64,000 nucleotides of DNA from Flavobacterium sp. N502540 (lineage in GTDB: Bacteria; Bacteroidota; Bacteroidia; Flavobacteriales; Flavobacteriaceae), in the NCBI RefSeq assembly GCF_025947365.1, contig NZ_CP110012.1:4464001-4528000 (forward strand). The letters are read 5' to 3'. Every line of letters starts with the position of its first letter. Position 1 is the stretch's first letter. The notes below the pieces were generated by a model. The model made no database searches. It worked only from the letters and a program-made list of their open reading frames with translations, and was not told the origin of the DNA. Below are positions 51,667 through 60,565 of the stretch, in pieces. Both the position numbers and the translations under genes were made by a program.

Positions 51667-52415
51667 AGTTTATAATTTTTATGATTAGCGCTTACTTTTA
51701 AATGGGTTTTCAGCTAATACCCTTTTATTAAAATAGTCCATTTTAACTTCTGCTAATTAAATATTATATAATGTTTGCTATTAAGTCACAAATAAATACT
51801 GGAATACTGATGTGAATGTATAAATTATCTTACAATTAAAAAACCGTATAAACACCTGTTTTTCAAATAAATAACAAGATCACCCACAGCTTATCATCTT
51901 GCCTCGTTCAGATTAAAAAGAAAAATTCCTGATGCAAATTTGTTAGTGTTAAGATCAACATATCTCAGTAGACGCAAAAAAGACCACTTCTTGCAAAATG
52001 AGGTCTTTTATACTTTTGTGTGATAACTTTCCAGAAGTATCCAATTCTGTTATTGCTTATTAATAACAAAAAATTAATGGTGAAACTTCATATTTAGTCT
52101 TGATTACAAGAATTACAGTCCCATTTCTTACGAAGTGTGATTTTTTCTTGCCTTTTTTCTAATTCCTTAAATTAACATATTAGAGTCTTTTCTTTATAAT
52201 AAATCTTACAAATTAGTTTGTGCATCCAAAATACTGTTGTATTTTCGTTCATAACTGTATTTCGATATTCTTCTTCCTACAAGAAATAAAGTAAAATTAA
52301 TGTATTTACAAAAAGCTATGACCATATCATTCTTAAAGTAATAGCATTTGACAGCAAATAAGTAAGCCCCAAAATAGAAGAGAAGTGCCAAATAATTAAG
52401 CAACACCTACTAAAT
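51667..52415. other. Non-coding gap upstream of the Rhs gene
   Basis: 749 bases. It contains a terminator hairpin (AAAGACC 51979-51985, GGTCTTT 52002-52008) and a degenerate copy of the tRNA-Arg terminator (52118-52147). A 66-codon reverse open frame (52206-52406) is hydrophobic and Lys/Tyr-rich but has no recognisable family. No clear promoter for either flanking gene. Confidence 0.5.
52118..52147. repeat. Degenerate third copy of the tRNA-Arg terminator
   Basis: GTCCCATTTCTTACGAAGTG then TGATTTTTT keeps the CCCATTTCT core and the T-run of the hairpins at 47457 and 49648, but the stem is damaged. Confidence 0.5.
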
Positions 52416-55400
52416 ATGCTATTAACCGATAACCATTTAACCATTGTAGTGGGGATAGACATCCATTTTACTACCCTACCCCCTTTTAATCCTTTTCATC
52501 CTTATATAGGTATTGTCATCGATCCATTTGATTATATTCCGTTTTTAGGTGCCACTGTGCATGTAAATGGATTTAAACGTGGAAACTCAGACACCAGCGG
52601 TATCATAATACCTCTGATGCACATTCCTCTTTTTACACCGCCCTGGCTGCTAACTCCTATTATCGGCCATGAAAGCATGAACTTTTTTGCTTCTAAAACT
52701 GTATTCTCAGATGGTACCCGAATGAGTCCCAAAGGACACATGTTAATGACCTGTAATGATATTGGGATTCCACTCTCGATGTCTTTAGGGAAAACCAAAG
52801 TAGGAAAAAAAATGCTCCCGTTTGCCCCAACCCTTTTTGCTCCTACCTCATTTTCATTGCCTATCCCTACCGGAAAACCCGTAATGGTTGGTGGCCCCTA
52901 TCCTCCCGATTGGGGAGGAGTCCTTACAGGATTATTAGCTAGTATTGGTTTTAGTACCTTAATGAAAAAAGTTAGGGGACTTGTTAAAAAGATTAACCTT
53001 AAAGGATCGAAAACTCCTAAAGGGCTTAAAGATGGACTCCGAAAATGTGTTAATGACCCCGTAAATGTGGTCAATGGCGTGGTGATTTATGAAGGCAGTG
53101 ATTTTGATCTGGCAAGTCCGATTCCTCTAAATTGGAAACGCAGCTGGTATTCAGATTCTCCTTATGTGGGATGGCTCGGTCATGGAACACATAGTGTATA
53201 CGACAGAGCGGTAGAATTATACTCCGAGGACGATGCCTTAGGACTTCGCATGGACGACGGACGACTTGTTGCTTTTCCTATCCTGATGCCCGAGGAAGAA
53301 TTTTACCTCCGTGAAGAAAAAACAACTCTGAAAAGAACTCCCGACGGCTATCAGGCTTACGATCATCAAAGCAAGCTTTTTTACGATTTTACCCTTTTTG
53401 ACGGTAAAAAATACCAACTTACCCAAATTAGTAATGTTAGCGGACTTAACATCGTTTTCGAATTTACAGCCAATCGTCTGAAAAAAATCATCGATGTTGC
53501 AGGCAGAGAAATCAAAGTAAGCACTAAGGACGGATTCATTCAAAAGCTGGAACTTGTCGGACCGGAAGAGGACGAACTTTTAGTAGCCTACGAGTACGAT
53601 AAGCAAGGTAACATAAGTGCTATTATTGATGCACTTCAAAAGCCGACAGCCATTGAATATGAAAATCATTTAATGGTTAAAAAAACTGACCGTAACGGAC
53701 AAGCTTTTTACTGGGAATATGATACCCAAAACCGCTGTATCCACACCTGGGGTGATGGTGGCTGGCAGGAAGGCTGGATGGAATACCACCCCGAGGAAGG
53801 TTATAATCTGATAACAGACTCCAACCTAGCTGTAACCACTTATTATTACGAATCAAGCCAGTTGATTACACAAGTAAAAGACGCCATGGGCAACAGTACC
53901 TTTTACGATTATACCGAGTTTATGGAACTCTATCGCGAGATTGATCCCGAAGGACGCATCCTGGGCTTTAACTACGATGACAGAGGAAACAAAACCGGTA
54001 CCGTTTACCCGGATGGCACAGAAGAAATCATGATTTACGATGAGGAAAACCGCCCATCAATAGCCATAGATCCCGAAGGGAATAAGACCGTTTATCTGTA
54101 CAAAGAAGACAGAGAAGATCAGCTCAAAACGATTATTGCTCCCGATAAAACCACTACTCACTTTAGTTATCACGATAATGGACTATTGGCGACAGTGGCC
54201 AAAAACAACAACAAACTCGAATTGATTTATGACGATCAATTCAATCTGATAGAATGGCGTGAGAACAACCAAAAACTAAAATCATGGGAGTACGACCATC
54301 GCGGACGCGTACAGGCGATCTACACCCCAATGCAAATGGCCGATTATTTTAGCTACGATGCACTGGACCGCGTAAGACAAATTGTAGAGAAAGACAGCAA
54401 TGTCATACAGTTTACCTACAACAATTACGATGAAGTCATAGCGCTAAAAGACAATAAAAACAAGATTAAGTTTAGTTATACCCCACTGGGAAGCCTTGCC
54501 ACACGCGAGCAAAATGGTGTGAAAGTGCGTTTTGATTACGACAAGATGGAACAGTTGCAAGCCATCAAAAACGAAGACAACGAAGTCTACTATTTTAGCC
54601 GCAACAAAGCCGGGCAAATAATCAAAGAAACTGCCTTTGACGGTATGGTCAAAAAATACCAGCGCAATCTCGCAGGTGAAGTGACCAGAATAGATCATGG
54701 CAACGGCAGATTTACCGAATACGAGCAGGATGCACTGGGACGCATCACCAGAGCCGATTATCATGACGGTACCTGGGAAACCTACACTTACAACAAAAAC
54801 GGACTTTTAACAGAAGCCGTGAATCAAAATGTAAGCATCCTTCTGGAACGTGATGAAATGGGCCGTATCGTAAAAGAAACCCAAAAACAACAGCTCGACA
54901 AAGATGATAATGCCATTACAATTACCTCGACTTACAACAAACTGGGACAACGCACCCATATAAACACTAGTTTAGGAGCAGAGATCAGTACGCATTACGA
55001 CTCAAAAGGACAGTTGGAACGCATCGAGGCACAAAGCAACGAACTCAAAGAACAGCATCAGAAGTGGGAAACCACCCTGAAACGTGACGAGTTGGGAAGA
55101 GAAATAGAGCGATTTACTACAGGCGGACTCCACATAAAAACCAGTTACAACAACAGCGGAAAACAAAAAGAACAGGAAGTATTTGCCAATGGGAAACGCA
55201 CCGGATCACGCTTTTACAACTGGGATACCAACCAGCAATTGCGCAGTGCCGTAAATCAAATGACCTCTAATATCACCTACTTTGATTATGATGATTTTGG
55301 TAATCTGGCAAAGGCAGATTATAATGGTAAAGAACAGCTTTACAAAACCCCGGATGCAGTAGGGAATCTTTATAAAACTCCCGATCGCAGCGATCGTAAG

Positions 55401-56618
55401 TATGGTAAAGGAGGTAAACTGTTACAGGACGAAAAGTATCATTATAAATACGACGAACTGGGTAATCTGATACACAAAAGTACCAGAAACATTAATGAGG
55501 AACTAAAATTCGAAGAACCCACCAACTGGATCGATAAATTGGCAGGCAACAAAGGCGAAGAAACTAGATTACAGCAAGAACATGAACAGTGGCAGGAAGG
55601 TGATACCACCTATAGCTGGCTGGCGAATGGTATGCTCGAGAGCATTACCAACCCGGATGGAAAAACGGTACATTTTGAGTACGATGCCCTGGGCAGACGT
55701 ACCGCAAAAATTGCAAACCAAAAAATAAATCGCTATGTTTGGGATGGAAACGTTTTGATTCACGAATGGAAGTACGATTTAAAAGATCGTCCTAAATTAG
55801 TTGCTACCGAAGATGACTTGGTTTACGACAAGCCAGAACCAATTAGCAATTTAGTTACTTGGGTGTATGAAGGAGGTTCTTTTGTACCAAGTGCTAAGAT
55901 TGTTGGAGATGAAAAGTTCTCTATCATTAATGATTATATTGGACGTCCTATACAGGCTTATACTGAAAAAGGTAAGTTAGTCTGGGAAACGGATTATGAC
56001 ATTTACGGAGATCTCCGTAATCTAAAAGGTGATCGGAATTTTGTCCCTTTTAGGCAGTTGGGGCAGTATGAAGATATGGAGACCGGCCTTTATTATAATA
56101 GGTTTAGGTATTATAATCCTGACAGTGGACTTTATTTAAGTCAGGATCCGATCGGGCTTTTAGGAAGTAATCCGAATTTTTATGGGTATGTACATGATAA
56201 CAATGCACTTGTTGACGCATTTGGATTAGACGAGTATTTTTTCAGAACGATATCTAAGGAGCATGCTCAAATTTTAGAGAAAACAAAAAAACTACCTGCC
56301 ACAACAGAAACGTTTACATCTCCAACAGCAGCATTTTCAAGTAATTATGATGGCGTTACTTATAAATTTACGATGAAAGATGGTACCACTGATTCTTTGT
56401 CCAAAATAGGAGTTAGGGATCAATCAAAGTTAGTAAAAGCAACTTATCCAGATATGCCAGAGGTTAAATCAGGTTGGAATCAAGATTCAGCTTATTTTAA
56501 ACAAGAAAAGGTAGGTAAAAAAGCTCAAATTAATATTGGATTGGGACAAGGTAAAGGTCTGAATACATTTAACAGTAATATTGTATCCTTTGAAAAAATG
56601 GAATTTGAATGTCACTAA
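52416..56618 (+). CDS. PAAR-like/Rhs polymorphic toxin
   Basis: 1400 residues. Residues 1-180 form a Gly/Pro-rich PAAR-like head (FVGI-type start, GKPVMVGGPYPPDWGG). The DUF6531-like segment NDPVNVVNGVVIYEGSDFDL follows near 210-230. About 950 residues of YD repeats (YEYDKQGN, FDYDKMEQL, YDALGRRTAK) lead to the Rhs core RYYNPDSGLYLSQDPIGLLG near 1225, ending NALVDAFGLD. The variable tip (about 1272-1400; YFFRTISKEHAQILEKTKKL onward) is the toxin. Its FRT-I-S start and spaced FTSPTAAFSS are compatible with an ADP-ribosyltransferase fold. Likely delivered by a contact-dependent secretion system; none is in the window. Confidence 0.88.
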   Translation: MLLTDNHLTIVVGIDIHFTTLPPFNPFHPYIGIVIDPFDYIPFLGATVHVNGFKRGNSDTSGIIIPLMHIPLFTPPWLLTPIIGHESMNFFASKTVFSDGTRMSPKGHMLMTCNDIGIPLSMSLGKTKVGKKMLPFAPTLFAPTSFSLPIPTGKPVMVGGPYPPDWGGVLTGLLASIGFSTLMKKVRGLVKKINLKGSKTPKGLKDGLRKCVNDPVNVVNGVVIYEGSDFDLASPIPLNWKRSWYSDSPYVGWLGHGTHSVYDRAVELYSEDDALGLRMDDGRLVAFPILMPEEEFYLREEKTTLKRTPDGYQAYDHQSKLFYDFTLFDGKKYQLTQISNVSGLNIVFEFTANRLKKIIDVAGREIKVSTKDGFIQKLELVGPEEDELLVAYEYDKQGNISAIIDALQKPTAIEYENHLMVKKTDRNGQAFYWEYDTQNRCIHTWGDGGWQEGWMEYHPEEGYNLITDSNLAVTTYYYESSQLITQVKDAMGNSTFYDYTEFMELYREIDPEGRILGFNYDDRGNKTGTVYPDGTEEIMIYDEENRPSIAIDPEGNKTVYLYKEDREDQLKTIIAPDKTTTHFSYHDNGLLATVAKNNNKLELIYDDQFNLIEWRENNQKLKSWEYDHRGRVQAIYTPMQMADYFSYDALDRVRQIVEKDSNVIQFTYNNYDEVIALKDNKNKIKFSYTPLGSLATREQNGVKVRFDYDKMEQLQAIKNEDNEVYYFSRNKAGQIIKETAFDGMVKKYQRNLAGEVTRIDHGNGRFTEYEQDALGRITRADYHDGTWETYTYNKNGLLTEAVNQNVSILLERDEMGRIVKETQKQQLDKDDNAITITSTYNKLGQRTHINTSLGAEISTHYDSKGQLERIEAQSNELKEQHQKWETTLKRDELGREIERFTTGGLHIKTSYNNSGKQKEQEVFANGKRTGSRFYNWDTNQQLRSAVNQMTSNITYFDYDDFGNLAKADYNGKEQLYKTPDAVGNLYKTPDRSDRKYGKGGKLLQDEKYHYKYDELGNLIHKSTRNINEELKFEEPTNWIDKLAGNKGEETRLQQEHEQWQEGDTTYSWLANGMLESITNPDGKTVHFEYDALGRRTAKIANQKINRYVWDGNVLIHEWKYDLKDRPKLVATEDDLVYDKPEPISNLVTWVYEGGSFVPSAKIVGDEKFSIINDYIGRPIQAYTEKGKLVWETDYDIYGDLRNLKGDRNFVPFRQLGQYEDMETGLYYNRFRYYNPDSGLYLSQDPIGLLGSNPNFYGYVHDNNALVDAFGLDEYFFRTISKEHAQILEKTKKLPATTETFTSPTAAFSSNYDGVTYKFTMKDGTTDSLSKIGVRDQSKLVKATYPDMPEVKSGWNQDSAYFKQEKVGKKAQINIGLGQGKGLNTFNSNIVSFEKMEFECH

Positions 56619-56632
56619 TTTTAAACTAAGCA

Positions 56633-57163
56633 ATGATAACAAAAGAAGAAGAAAAATTAATCTATGATTTAATTTTAAACAAACTTGATGAAGAACAATT
56701 TTACCAAGCTTATCCTATAGATTTGGAAAAAAACAAAGAATATTTTTGGAATGAATTAAATAATTCTATAACTGAAAATGATTCTGAAAAAACAGAAATG
56801 TATTTTGATATAATTGAATATTTATATGATGATGAGCTATCTGAAATTAAATTGACGGCATTATATAAAAAAGCAATCTTAAAAAATTTTTCTTATCATT
56901 TAATTGAAAGATTGGTAGATTCTTTAGAAAAAACACCTTCTGCAATTAAGTATTTTGTACATGTTTTAACTCAAAATTATTTGGAAAATCAGTCAAAAGA
57001 AAATACAGAAACTTTTATGGTACCTATATGGAACAAATGTCTATGGGCGCTATCTAAAATAGATACCGACGAAACAAGAAAAATTATTTCTGAATATAAA
57101 AGTTCCGAATATACAGATATAAACGATACAGTTAATAAGCTTAAGTCTAAAATGATTAAGTAG
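56633..57163 (+). CDS. Probable immunity protein for the Rhs toxin
   Basis: 176 residues, acidic and helical, no signal peptide (MITKEEEKLIYDLILNKLDE). Helical pairs such as LSEIKLTALYKKAILKNF and HLIERLVDSLEKTPSAI suggest a HEAT-like fold, common in immunity proteins. Starts 14 bases after the toxin stop codon and is strongly AT-rich like the toxin tip. Function is inferred from position; no family recognised. Confidence 0.65.
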   Translation: MITKEEEKLIYDLILNKLDEEQFYQAYPIDLEKNKEYFWNELNNSITENDSEKTEMYFDIIEYLYDDELSEIKLTALYKKAILKNFSYHLIERLVDSLEKTPSAIKYFVHVLTQNYLENQSKENTETFMVPIWNKCLWALSKIDTDETRKIISEYKSSEYTDINDTVNKLKSKMIK

Positions 57164-57758
57164 CATTAATAGTTAATTTAATATTATCAGGTAAAAGATA
57201 AATTTCTTCTTTAGGAAGCTTATCTTTTACCATTTCGAGATTGTTATTCAAAATAAGTTGGTGTATTTCTTTAGATAAATCAGTGATATCATCAATCTGT
57301 ACAATCCATTCATTTACATATTTTTTTATGGCCTCTTCTTTTAAGCCAATTTGAATAGACTTATAACTTAATCTATCTAAAAAAAGATTTTTTTCAGGAT
57401 CCCATTGTATACGTACAGAAGTACTATTTAATTTTTCTTTCCAGTTTTCCTGCGTTTTATAAATATGTTCTTTATAAGTAGATAGACAAGAATTTTTCAA
57501 TGCCCATTCAAATCCTTCACGTTTAATTTTGATAGCTAAAATATGTTCTTGCCCTTCTTTTTGAGCCCAGCCAGAACGATACATCATCCATAAAAAAGAA
57601 GGTTTAATCCAAGTCATCCTCTCAATTTTAAAAGGACTAACAAACGTTTGAGATTTTACTGCCGACAAAGCTATTTCCTTTCTAAAAGCCTGATAAACAA
57701 TTATTGTGTCGTTATCATATAAGGCTCTAATTTCTCTTTCTTTTAAGGCTTGTGTCAT
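57156..57758 (-). CDS. DUF4291 protein
   Basis: 200 residues. DUF4291 hallmarks: REIRALYDNDTIIVYQAF, RMTWIKPSFLWMMYRSGWA, AIKIKREGFEWAL, and RIQWDPEKN with LSYKSIQIGL. Biochemical function is not certain; I recall the family being linked to ADP-ribosyltransferase-type folds, which I could not check. It overlaps the immunity gene tail-to-tail by 8 bases. Confidence 0.85.
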   Translation of the reverse strand: MTQALKEREIRALYDNDTIIVYQAFRKEIALSAVKSQTFVSPFKIERMTWIKPSFLWMMYRSGWAQKEGQEHILAIKIKREGFEWALKNSCLSTYKEHIYKTQENWKEKLNSTSVRIQWDPEKNLFLDRLSYKSIQIGLKEEAIKKYVNEWIVQIDDITDLSKEIHQLILNNNLEMVKDKLPKEEIYLLPDNIKLTINAT

Positions 57759-58054
57759 ATTTTTATTTATAAAAACTTTTTGGATTCTAAAGTCAATATT
57801 TACTGATTTAAGAATTAAAAAAAATTATTCTTAGAGAACGAGTAAACTCAAAGAAAAGCATTAAAATTAATTGTATTTATTAAATCAATAATCAAATATA
57901 CAAAAAAACAGATATGGTAAAATTTATCTATATGAACTAGAAAAAATCGAGATAGTACCTTATGAATTTCCTGTTATAACAGATTCTTAGTATTGTATTT
58001 TAAAGTTTGTATAAGAATTTCATTCCCTCGTTCTGTAAATTATGCTTCACAAGC

Positions 58055-58081
58055 GCTGCGCAAACGTCTCTGACTTTGAGC
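58055..58081 (-). repeat. Cassette-edge motif, copy 1
   Basis: Reverse reading: CTCAAAGTCAGAGACGTTTG then CGCAGC. Same core as the other copies (CAAAGTCxGAGACxTTxGC), opposite orientation. Confidence 0.65.
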
Positions 58082-58130
58082 CAACTTGCAAACGTCTAAA
58101 TTCTAGACAAGCAAGATCAAAATAATATTA

Positions 58131-58250
58131 AGAAATAAATATAAAAAGTCGGGAGACTTTTATAAACTATAATAATTCAATAAGTATAAAAAAAAAACGC
58201 AAAGTCAGAGGCATTTGCGCAGCTTTTCAGTTGAACACTTCGGAAAGCTG
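58131..58250 (+). repeat. 120-base direct repeat, copy A (contains edge motif copy 2)
   Basis: About 90% identical by eye to 60394-60513: both start AGAAATAAATATAAAAAGTC, include the inverted-repeat motif CGCAAAGTCAGAGxCATTTG, and end GTTGAACACTTCGGAAAGC. The pair brackets about 2.1 kb of toxin/immunity-like genes. Confidence 0.8.
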
Positions 58251-58266
58251 GGTAATTTCCTTGCGG

Positions 58267-58345
58267 GTGCGAAGTCAGAGACGTTCGCACAACATACACG
58301 ACAAATTTGCTCTTTAATTAAGAACTCTTCGTAGAGCGGGTACTA
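58267..58345 (+). repeat. 80-base repeat, copy A (contains edge motif copy 3)
   Basis: Begins GTGCGAAGTCAGAGACGTTC and ends with AGAACTCTTCGTAGAGCGG. A matching copy is at 59214-59290. Each ends at the stop codon of a reverse-strand immunity-like gene. Confidence 0.7.
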
Positions 58346-58834
58346 ACTGTCCGAAGGGTTCATATTTATTAGATCTTCCCTCCAAGACTCATCTCCCCTC
58401 TCTAACTTTCTATAAATTTCTGTATCAAAAATCATACTTGTTCCTAAAGTTTTAACGATTAAATTAAAATCATTATTGAACTTGTTAATTATTTCAAAAT
58501 TCTCATAATTACCATTTATGATATGTAACAATTTTTGAAATATTATTTGTACGTACTGCTTTATATAGCTTTCTTCTTCTACAGAACTATATTCATAGTA
58601 TAAATTAGAAGTATCAACTTTATTAGCCTTTAGTAATGTTTCCAAATTAGATTTATATTCCTTGTGATTTATAACTTCAAACGTACATTCAACACTTCTA
58701 TATTGTAAATTTCTATAAAATGTAATTATGACATTTGGAAAAATTATGTCATAAAATGGATTATGTTTATTAATAGTAAATTTGTATCCCCAACTATACT
58801 TATTCAATTCCTTTTCTAATTTTTCTAAAAACAT
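58343..58834 (-). CDS. Probable orphan immunity protein
   Basis: 163 residues, acidic, no signal peptide (MFLEKLEKELNKYSWGYKF). Mixed alpha/beta with IIFPNVIITFYRN and SVECTFEVINHKEY. No family recognised. It lies 48 bases after the frame-shifted toxin tail on the same strand, the usual toxin-immunity order, and its stop codon abuts an edge repeat. Confidence 0.55.
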   Translation of the reverse strand: MFLEKLEKELNKYSWGYKFTINKHNPFYDIIFPNVIITFYRNLQYRSVECTFEVINHKEYKSNLETLLKANKVDTSNLYYEYSSVEEESYIKQYVQIIFQKLLHIINGNYENFEIINKFNNDFNLIVKTLGTSMIFDTEIYRKLERGDESWREDLINMNPSDS

Positions 58835-58882
58835 AAAAATTATTTTGATTTATACCAATAAACACCTCCATCAATCCAATCA

Positions 58883-59217
58883 CTACCAGGAGAGTATCCG
58901 TTTTCTTAAAAAATCTAATTCTCTAGCAAAATGTGTAGGATTCCCATCTTTATTAATTAAATTTCTAGGTATTTCTTCAGAAATTACTTTAATTCTGTCT
59001 CCTCTACTAATAATCTTCTGTAACCAAGGAGTATTATACCTTTCAAACCATTCATTATTCACTTTTAGCCATTTCACTTTTTCGTCTAAAATACTAGAAT
59101 ATTTTTGAATTAAACCATTCCAAGCACATTATTACTTAATCTTGAGTAACTTCCAGGATTTTTAATGTTTTTTAGCACTAAAGCCGATTCTGCTACCCGA
59201 TCAATATCAGCAGCGTG
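58883..59217 (-). pseudogene. Frame-shifted toxin C-terminal fragment without its carrier
   Basis: From 59217 the reverse strand encodes HAADIDRVAESALVLKNIKN, then PGSYSRLSNN. The frame then breaks near 59125, and the next frame reads WNGLIQKYSSILDEKVKWLK on to the end, including ERYNTPWLQKIISRGDRIKV and THFARELDFL. Together this resembles the tail of a polymorphic toxin. There is no start codon or Rhs core; the fragment begins exactly at an edge repeat (59213-59241) and is followed by a candidate immunity gene. Orphan tips like this are known from Rhs loci in other bacteria. Confidence 0.6.
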
Positions 59218-59290
59218 CAAAGTCGGAGACATTCGCACAGCACACGCGACAATTTATCTATTCACTAGAACTCTTTGGAGGGCGGAGTTT
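59214..59290 (+). repeat. 80-base repeat, copy B (contains edge motif copy 4)
   Basis: GTGCAAAGTCGGAGACATTC, then CGACAA and AGAACTCTTTGGAGGGCGG, aligns with 58267-58345. It separates the toxin-tail fragment from the next module. Confidence 0.7.
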
Positions 59291-59639
59291 AATTCTCGCA
59301 TTTTTTGAAATTTAAAGTAACTATTTCATTAACTGATTCTCTCATTTTTTTGTAATAATATCTTATTTTAATTTCATTCTTTTTTTTATCTATAAAAAAT
59401 ATTTCGTCATTCATCTTAAAAGATGATTTCCTTGTATTTATTTTATAAGTATAATTGTATATACTATCAATGTTAATAATTATAAAATCATCCTTAAATT
59501 CTAATTTATAGTACTTGTTCTTAAATCTAGAATCGTTATAATTAGTCCAGCAATCCCAACAAGTTGTTTTTAGTTCTGTTTGAGGATATATTTTTAAAAA
59601 AAATAGTAGTAAAAAAATAAGCAACAAATACTTTCTCAT
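59289..59639 (-). CDS. Small secreted protein
   Basis: 116 residues. Signal peptide MRKYLLLIFLLLFFLKIYPQ, then a small beta-rich domain with a Cys pair (TTCWDCWTNY) and a Lys-rich end (KKNEIKIRYYYKKMRE). No family recognised. It follows the frame-shifted gene by 26 bases and may act with it, for example as a periplasmic immunity protein; that is inference. Confidence 0.6.
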   Translation of the reverse strand: MRKYLLLIFLLLFFLKIYPQTELKTTCWDCWTNYNDSRFKNKYYKLEFKDDFIIINIDSIYNYTYKINTRKSSFKMNDEIFFIDKKKNEIKIRYYYKKMRESVNEIVTLNFKKCEN

Positions 59640-59665
59640 ATTTTTAAATTTTAATTAGAACTTTA

Positions 59666-60312
59666 TCAGTTAGTCTTGGGCACTTCAATTGTTGTATTGA
59701 CATTTTCTCTTCTGTCTACTTCGATAGTAATATTTGTTGGTTTATTTGCTTTTTTTAATTTTTCTTGTCTAGAGTCTATATCCGCTTGTAGTGTAGGTAT
59801 ACCTTCATTCCCACCACACACCGTAAAACATCCTTCAGAGCCGGTAACATTTCTAAAACCAGGTTTAGTTTTTGATGTAGTGTATCTGCCTCCAACATTT
59901 ATATTAATTGATTCTGCCGCATCTTTATCTTTTCTCCAAGGACTTTCAATTGGCTCAGCAGGGTAATCCAATTTATTCTTATAATCAAAAAACTTCTCCT
60001 CTTTAATTTTCAACGTCTCTCTGTCGTATGATAATTCCAATAGGGCAAATAAAGCAAAATGGTTGATCTTATTAATCTGGGCATAAGAAATCAAATTAAA
60101 GATTTTGACTTTATCAGCTCTACATGATTCTTTTTTATTTACCAGATCTACAATATCCATGTATATGGAGCTGTCTAAAACCAATAGGGGACTTTCTTCC
60201 GCATCGTTATTTTCCAGATCAATATCGGACCAGTTTTCAAGTTTTATCTTTCCATTTTCAGAAATAAAAAATAATGGGTGGCGGAAGTGAAATTAGTAGT
60301 TTCGCTAGTCAT
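59666..60312 (-). pseudogene. Toxin-locus protein interrupted by one frameshift in an A6/T6 run
   Basis: The open part encodes 172 residues from LVLDSSIYMDIVDLVNKKES. Reading back, an ATG at 60312 opens MTSETTNFTSATHYF and leaves frame at the run 60266-60271; one extra base there joins it to FISENGKIKLENWSDIDLEN, giving 215 residues. The C-terminal half (NINVGGRYTTSKTKPGF, NVTGSEGCFTVCGGNEGI) has an SxGCxxV pattern resembling L,D-transpeptidase-like sites. Could be an assembly error, a decayed gene or a phase-variable one. Upstream of the small secreted protein. Confidence 0.6.
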
Positions 60313-60393
60313 GTTCAAAGAGTTGTCAGGTTAATTACTTAAATTTATAAGTTTGTTTTTCAGAGATGCAAATATAAAACTAATTGCATCCTG

Positions 60394-60513
60394 AGAAATA
60401 AATATAAAAAGTCGGGAGACTTTTACGGACTTTAATAATTCAATAAGCATAAAAAAAGCGCAAAGTCAGAGACATTTGTGCAGCTTTTTAGTTGAACACT
60501 TCGGAAAGCGGGG
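60394..60513 (+). repeat. 120-base direct repeat, copy B (contains edge motif copy 5)
   Basis: Same sequence as 58131-58250 with a 2-base gap and about ten changes. It lies between the frame-shifted gene and the Cys-rich SH3 gene. Confidence 0.8.
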
Positions 60514-60565
60514 ATATCTAATTACAATCCACTTTTTAATAAAGAGCAACTATTAAAAAAGTGCC

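Larger units (their letters stand above)
57759..58342. other. Repeat-rich gap in the toxin locus
   Basis: 584 bases with no gene. It contains three copies of the roughly 25-base cassette-edge motif (58055-58081 reversed, 58197-58222, 58266-58291), the first copy of a 120-base direct repeat (58131-58250), and the first copy of an 80-base repeat (58267-58345) abutting the next gene. The first 250 bases are simply AT-rich. Confidence 0.8.

Noticed and set aside
47450..52147. A complete integrative element inserted at tRNA-Arg
   Set aside because: No integrase, transposase or phage gene is present, and the terminal repeats are imperfect; only past insertion or duplication can be suggested.
52206..52406. 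66-codon reverse open frame before the Rhs gene
   Set aside because: Hydrophobic AT-driven sequence with no recognised family or promoter; left unannotated.
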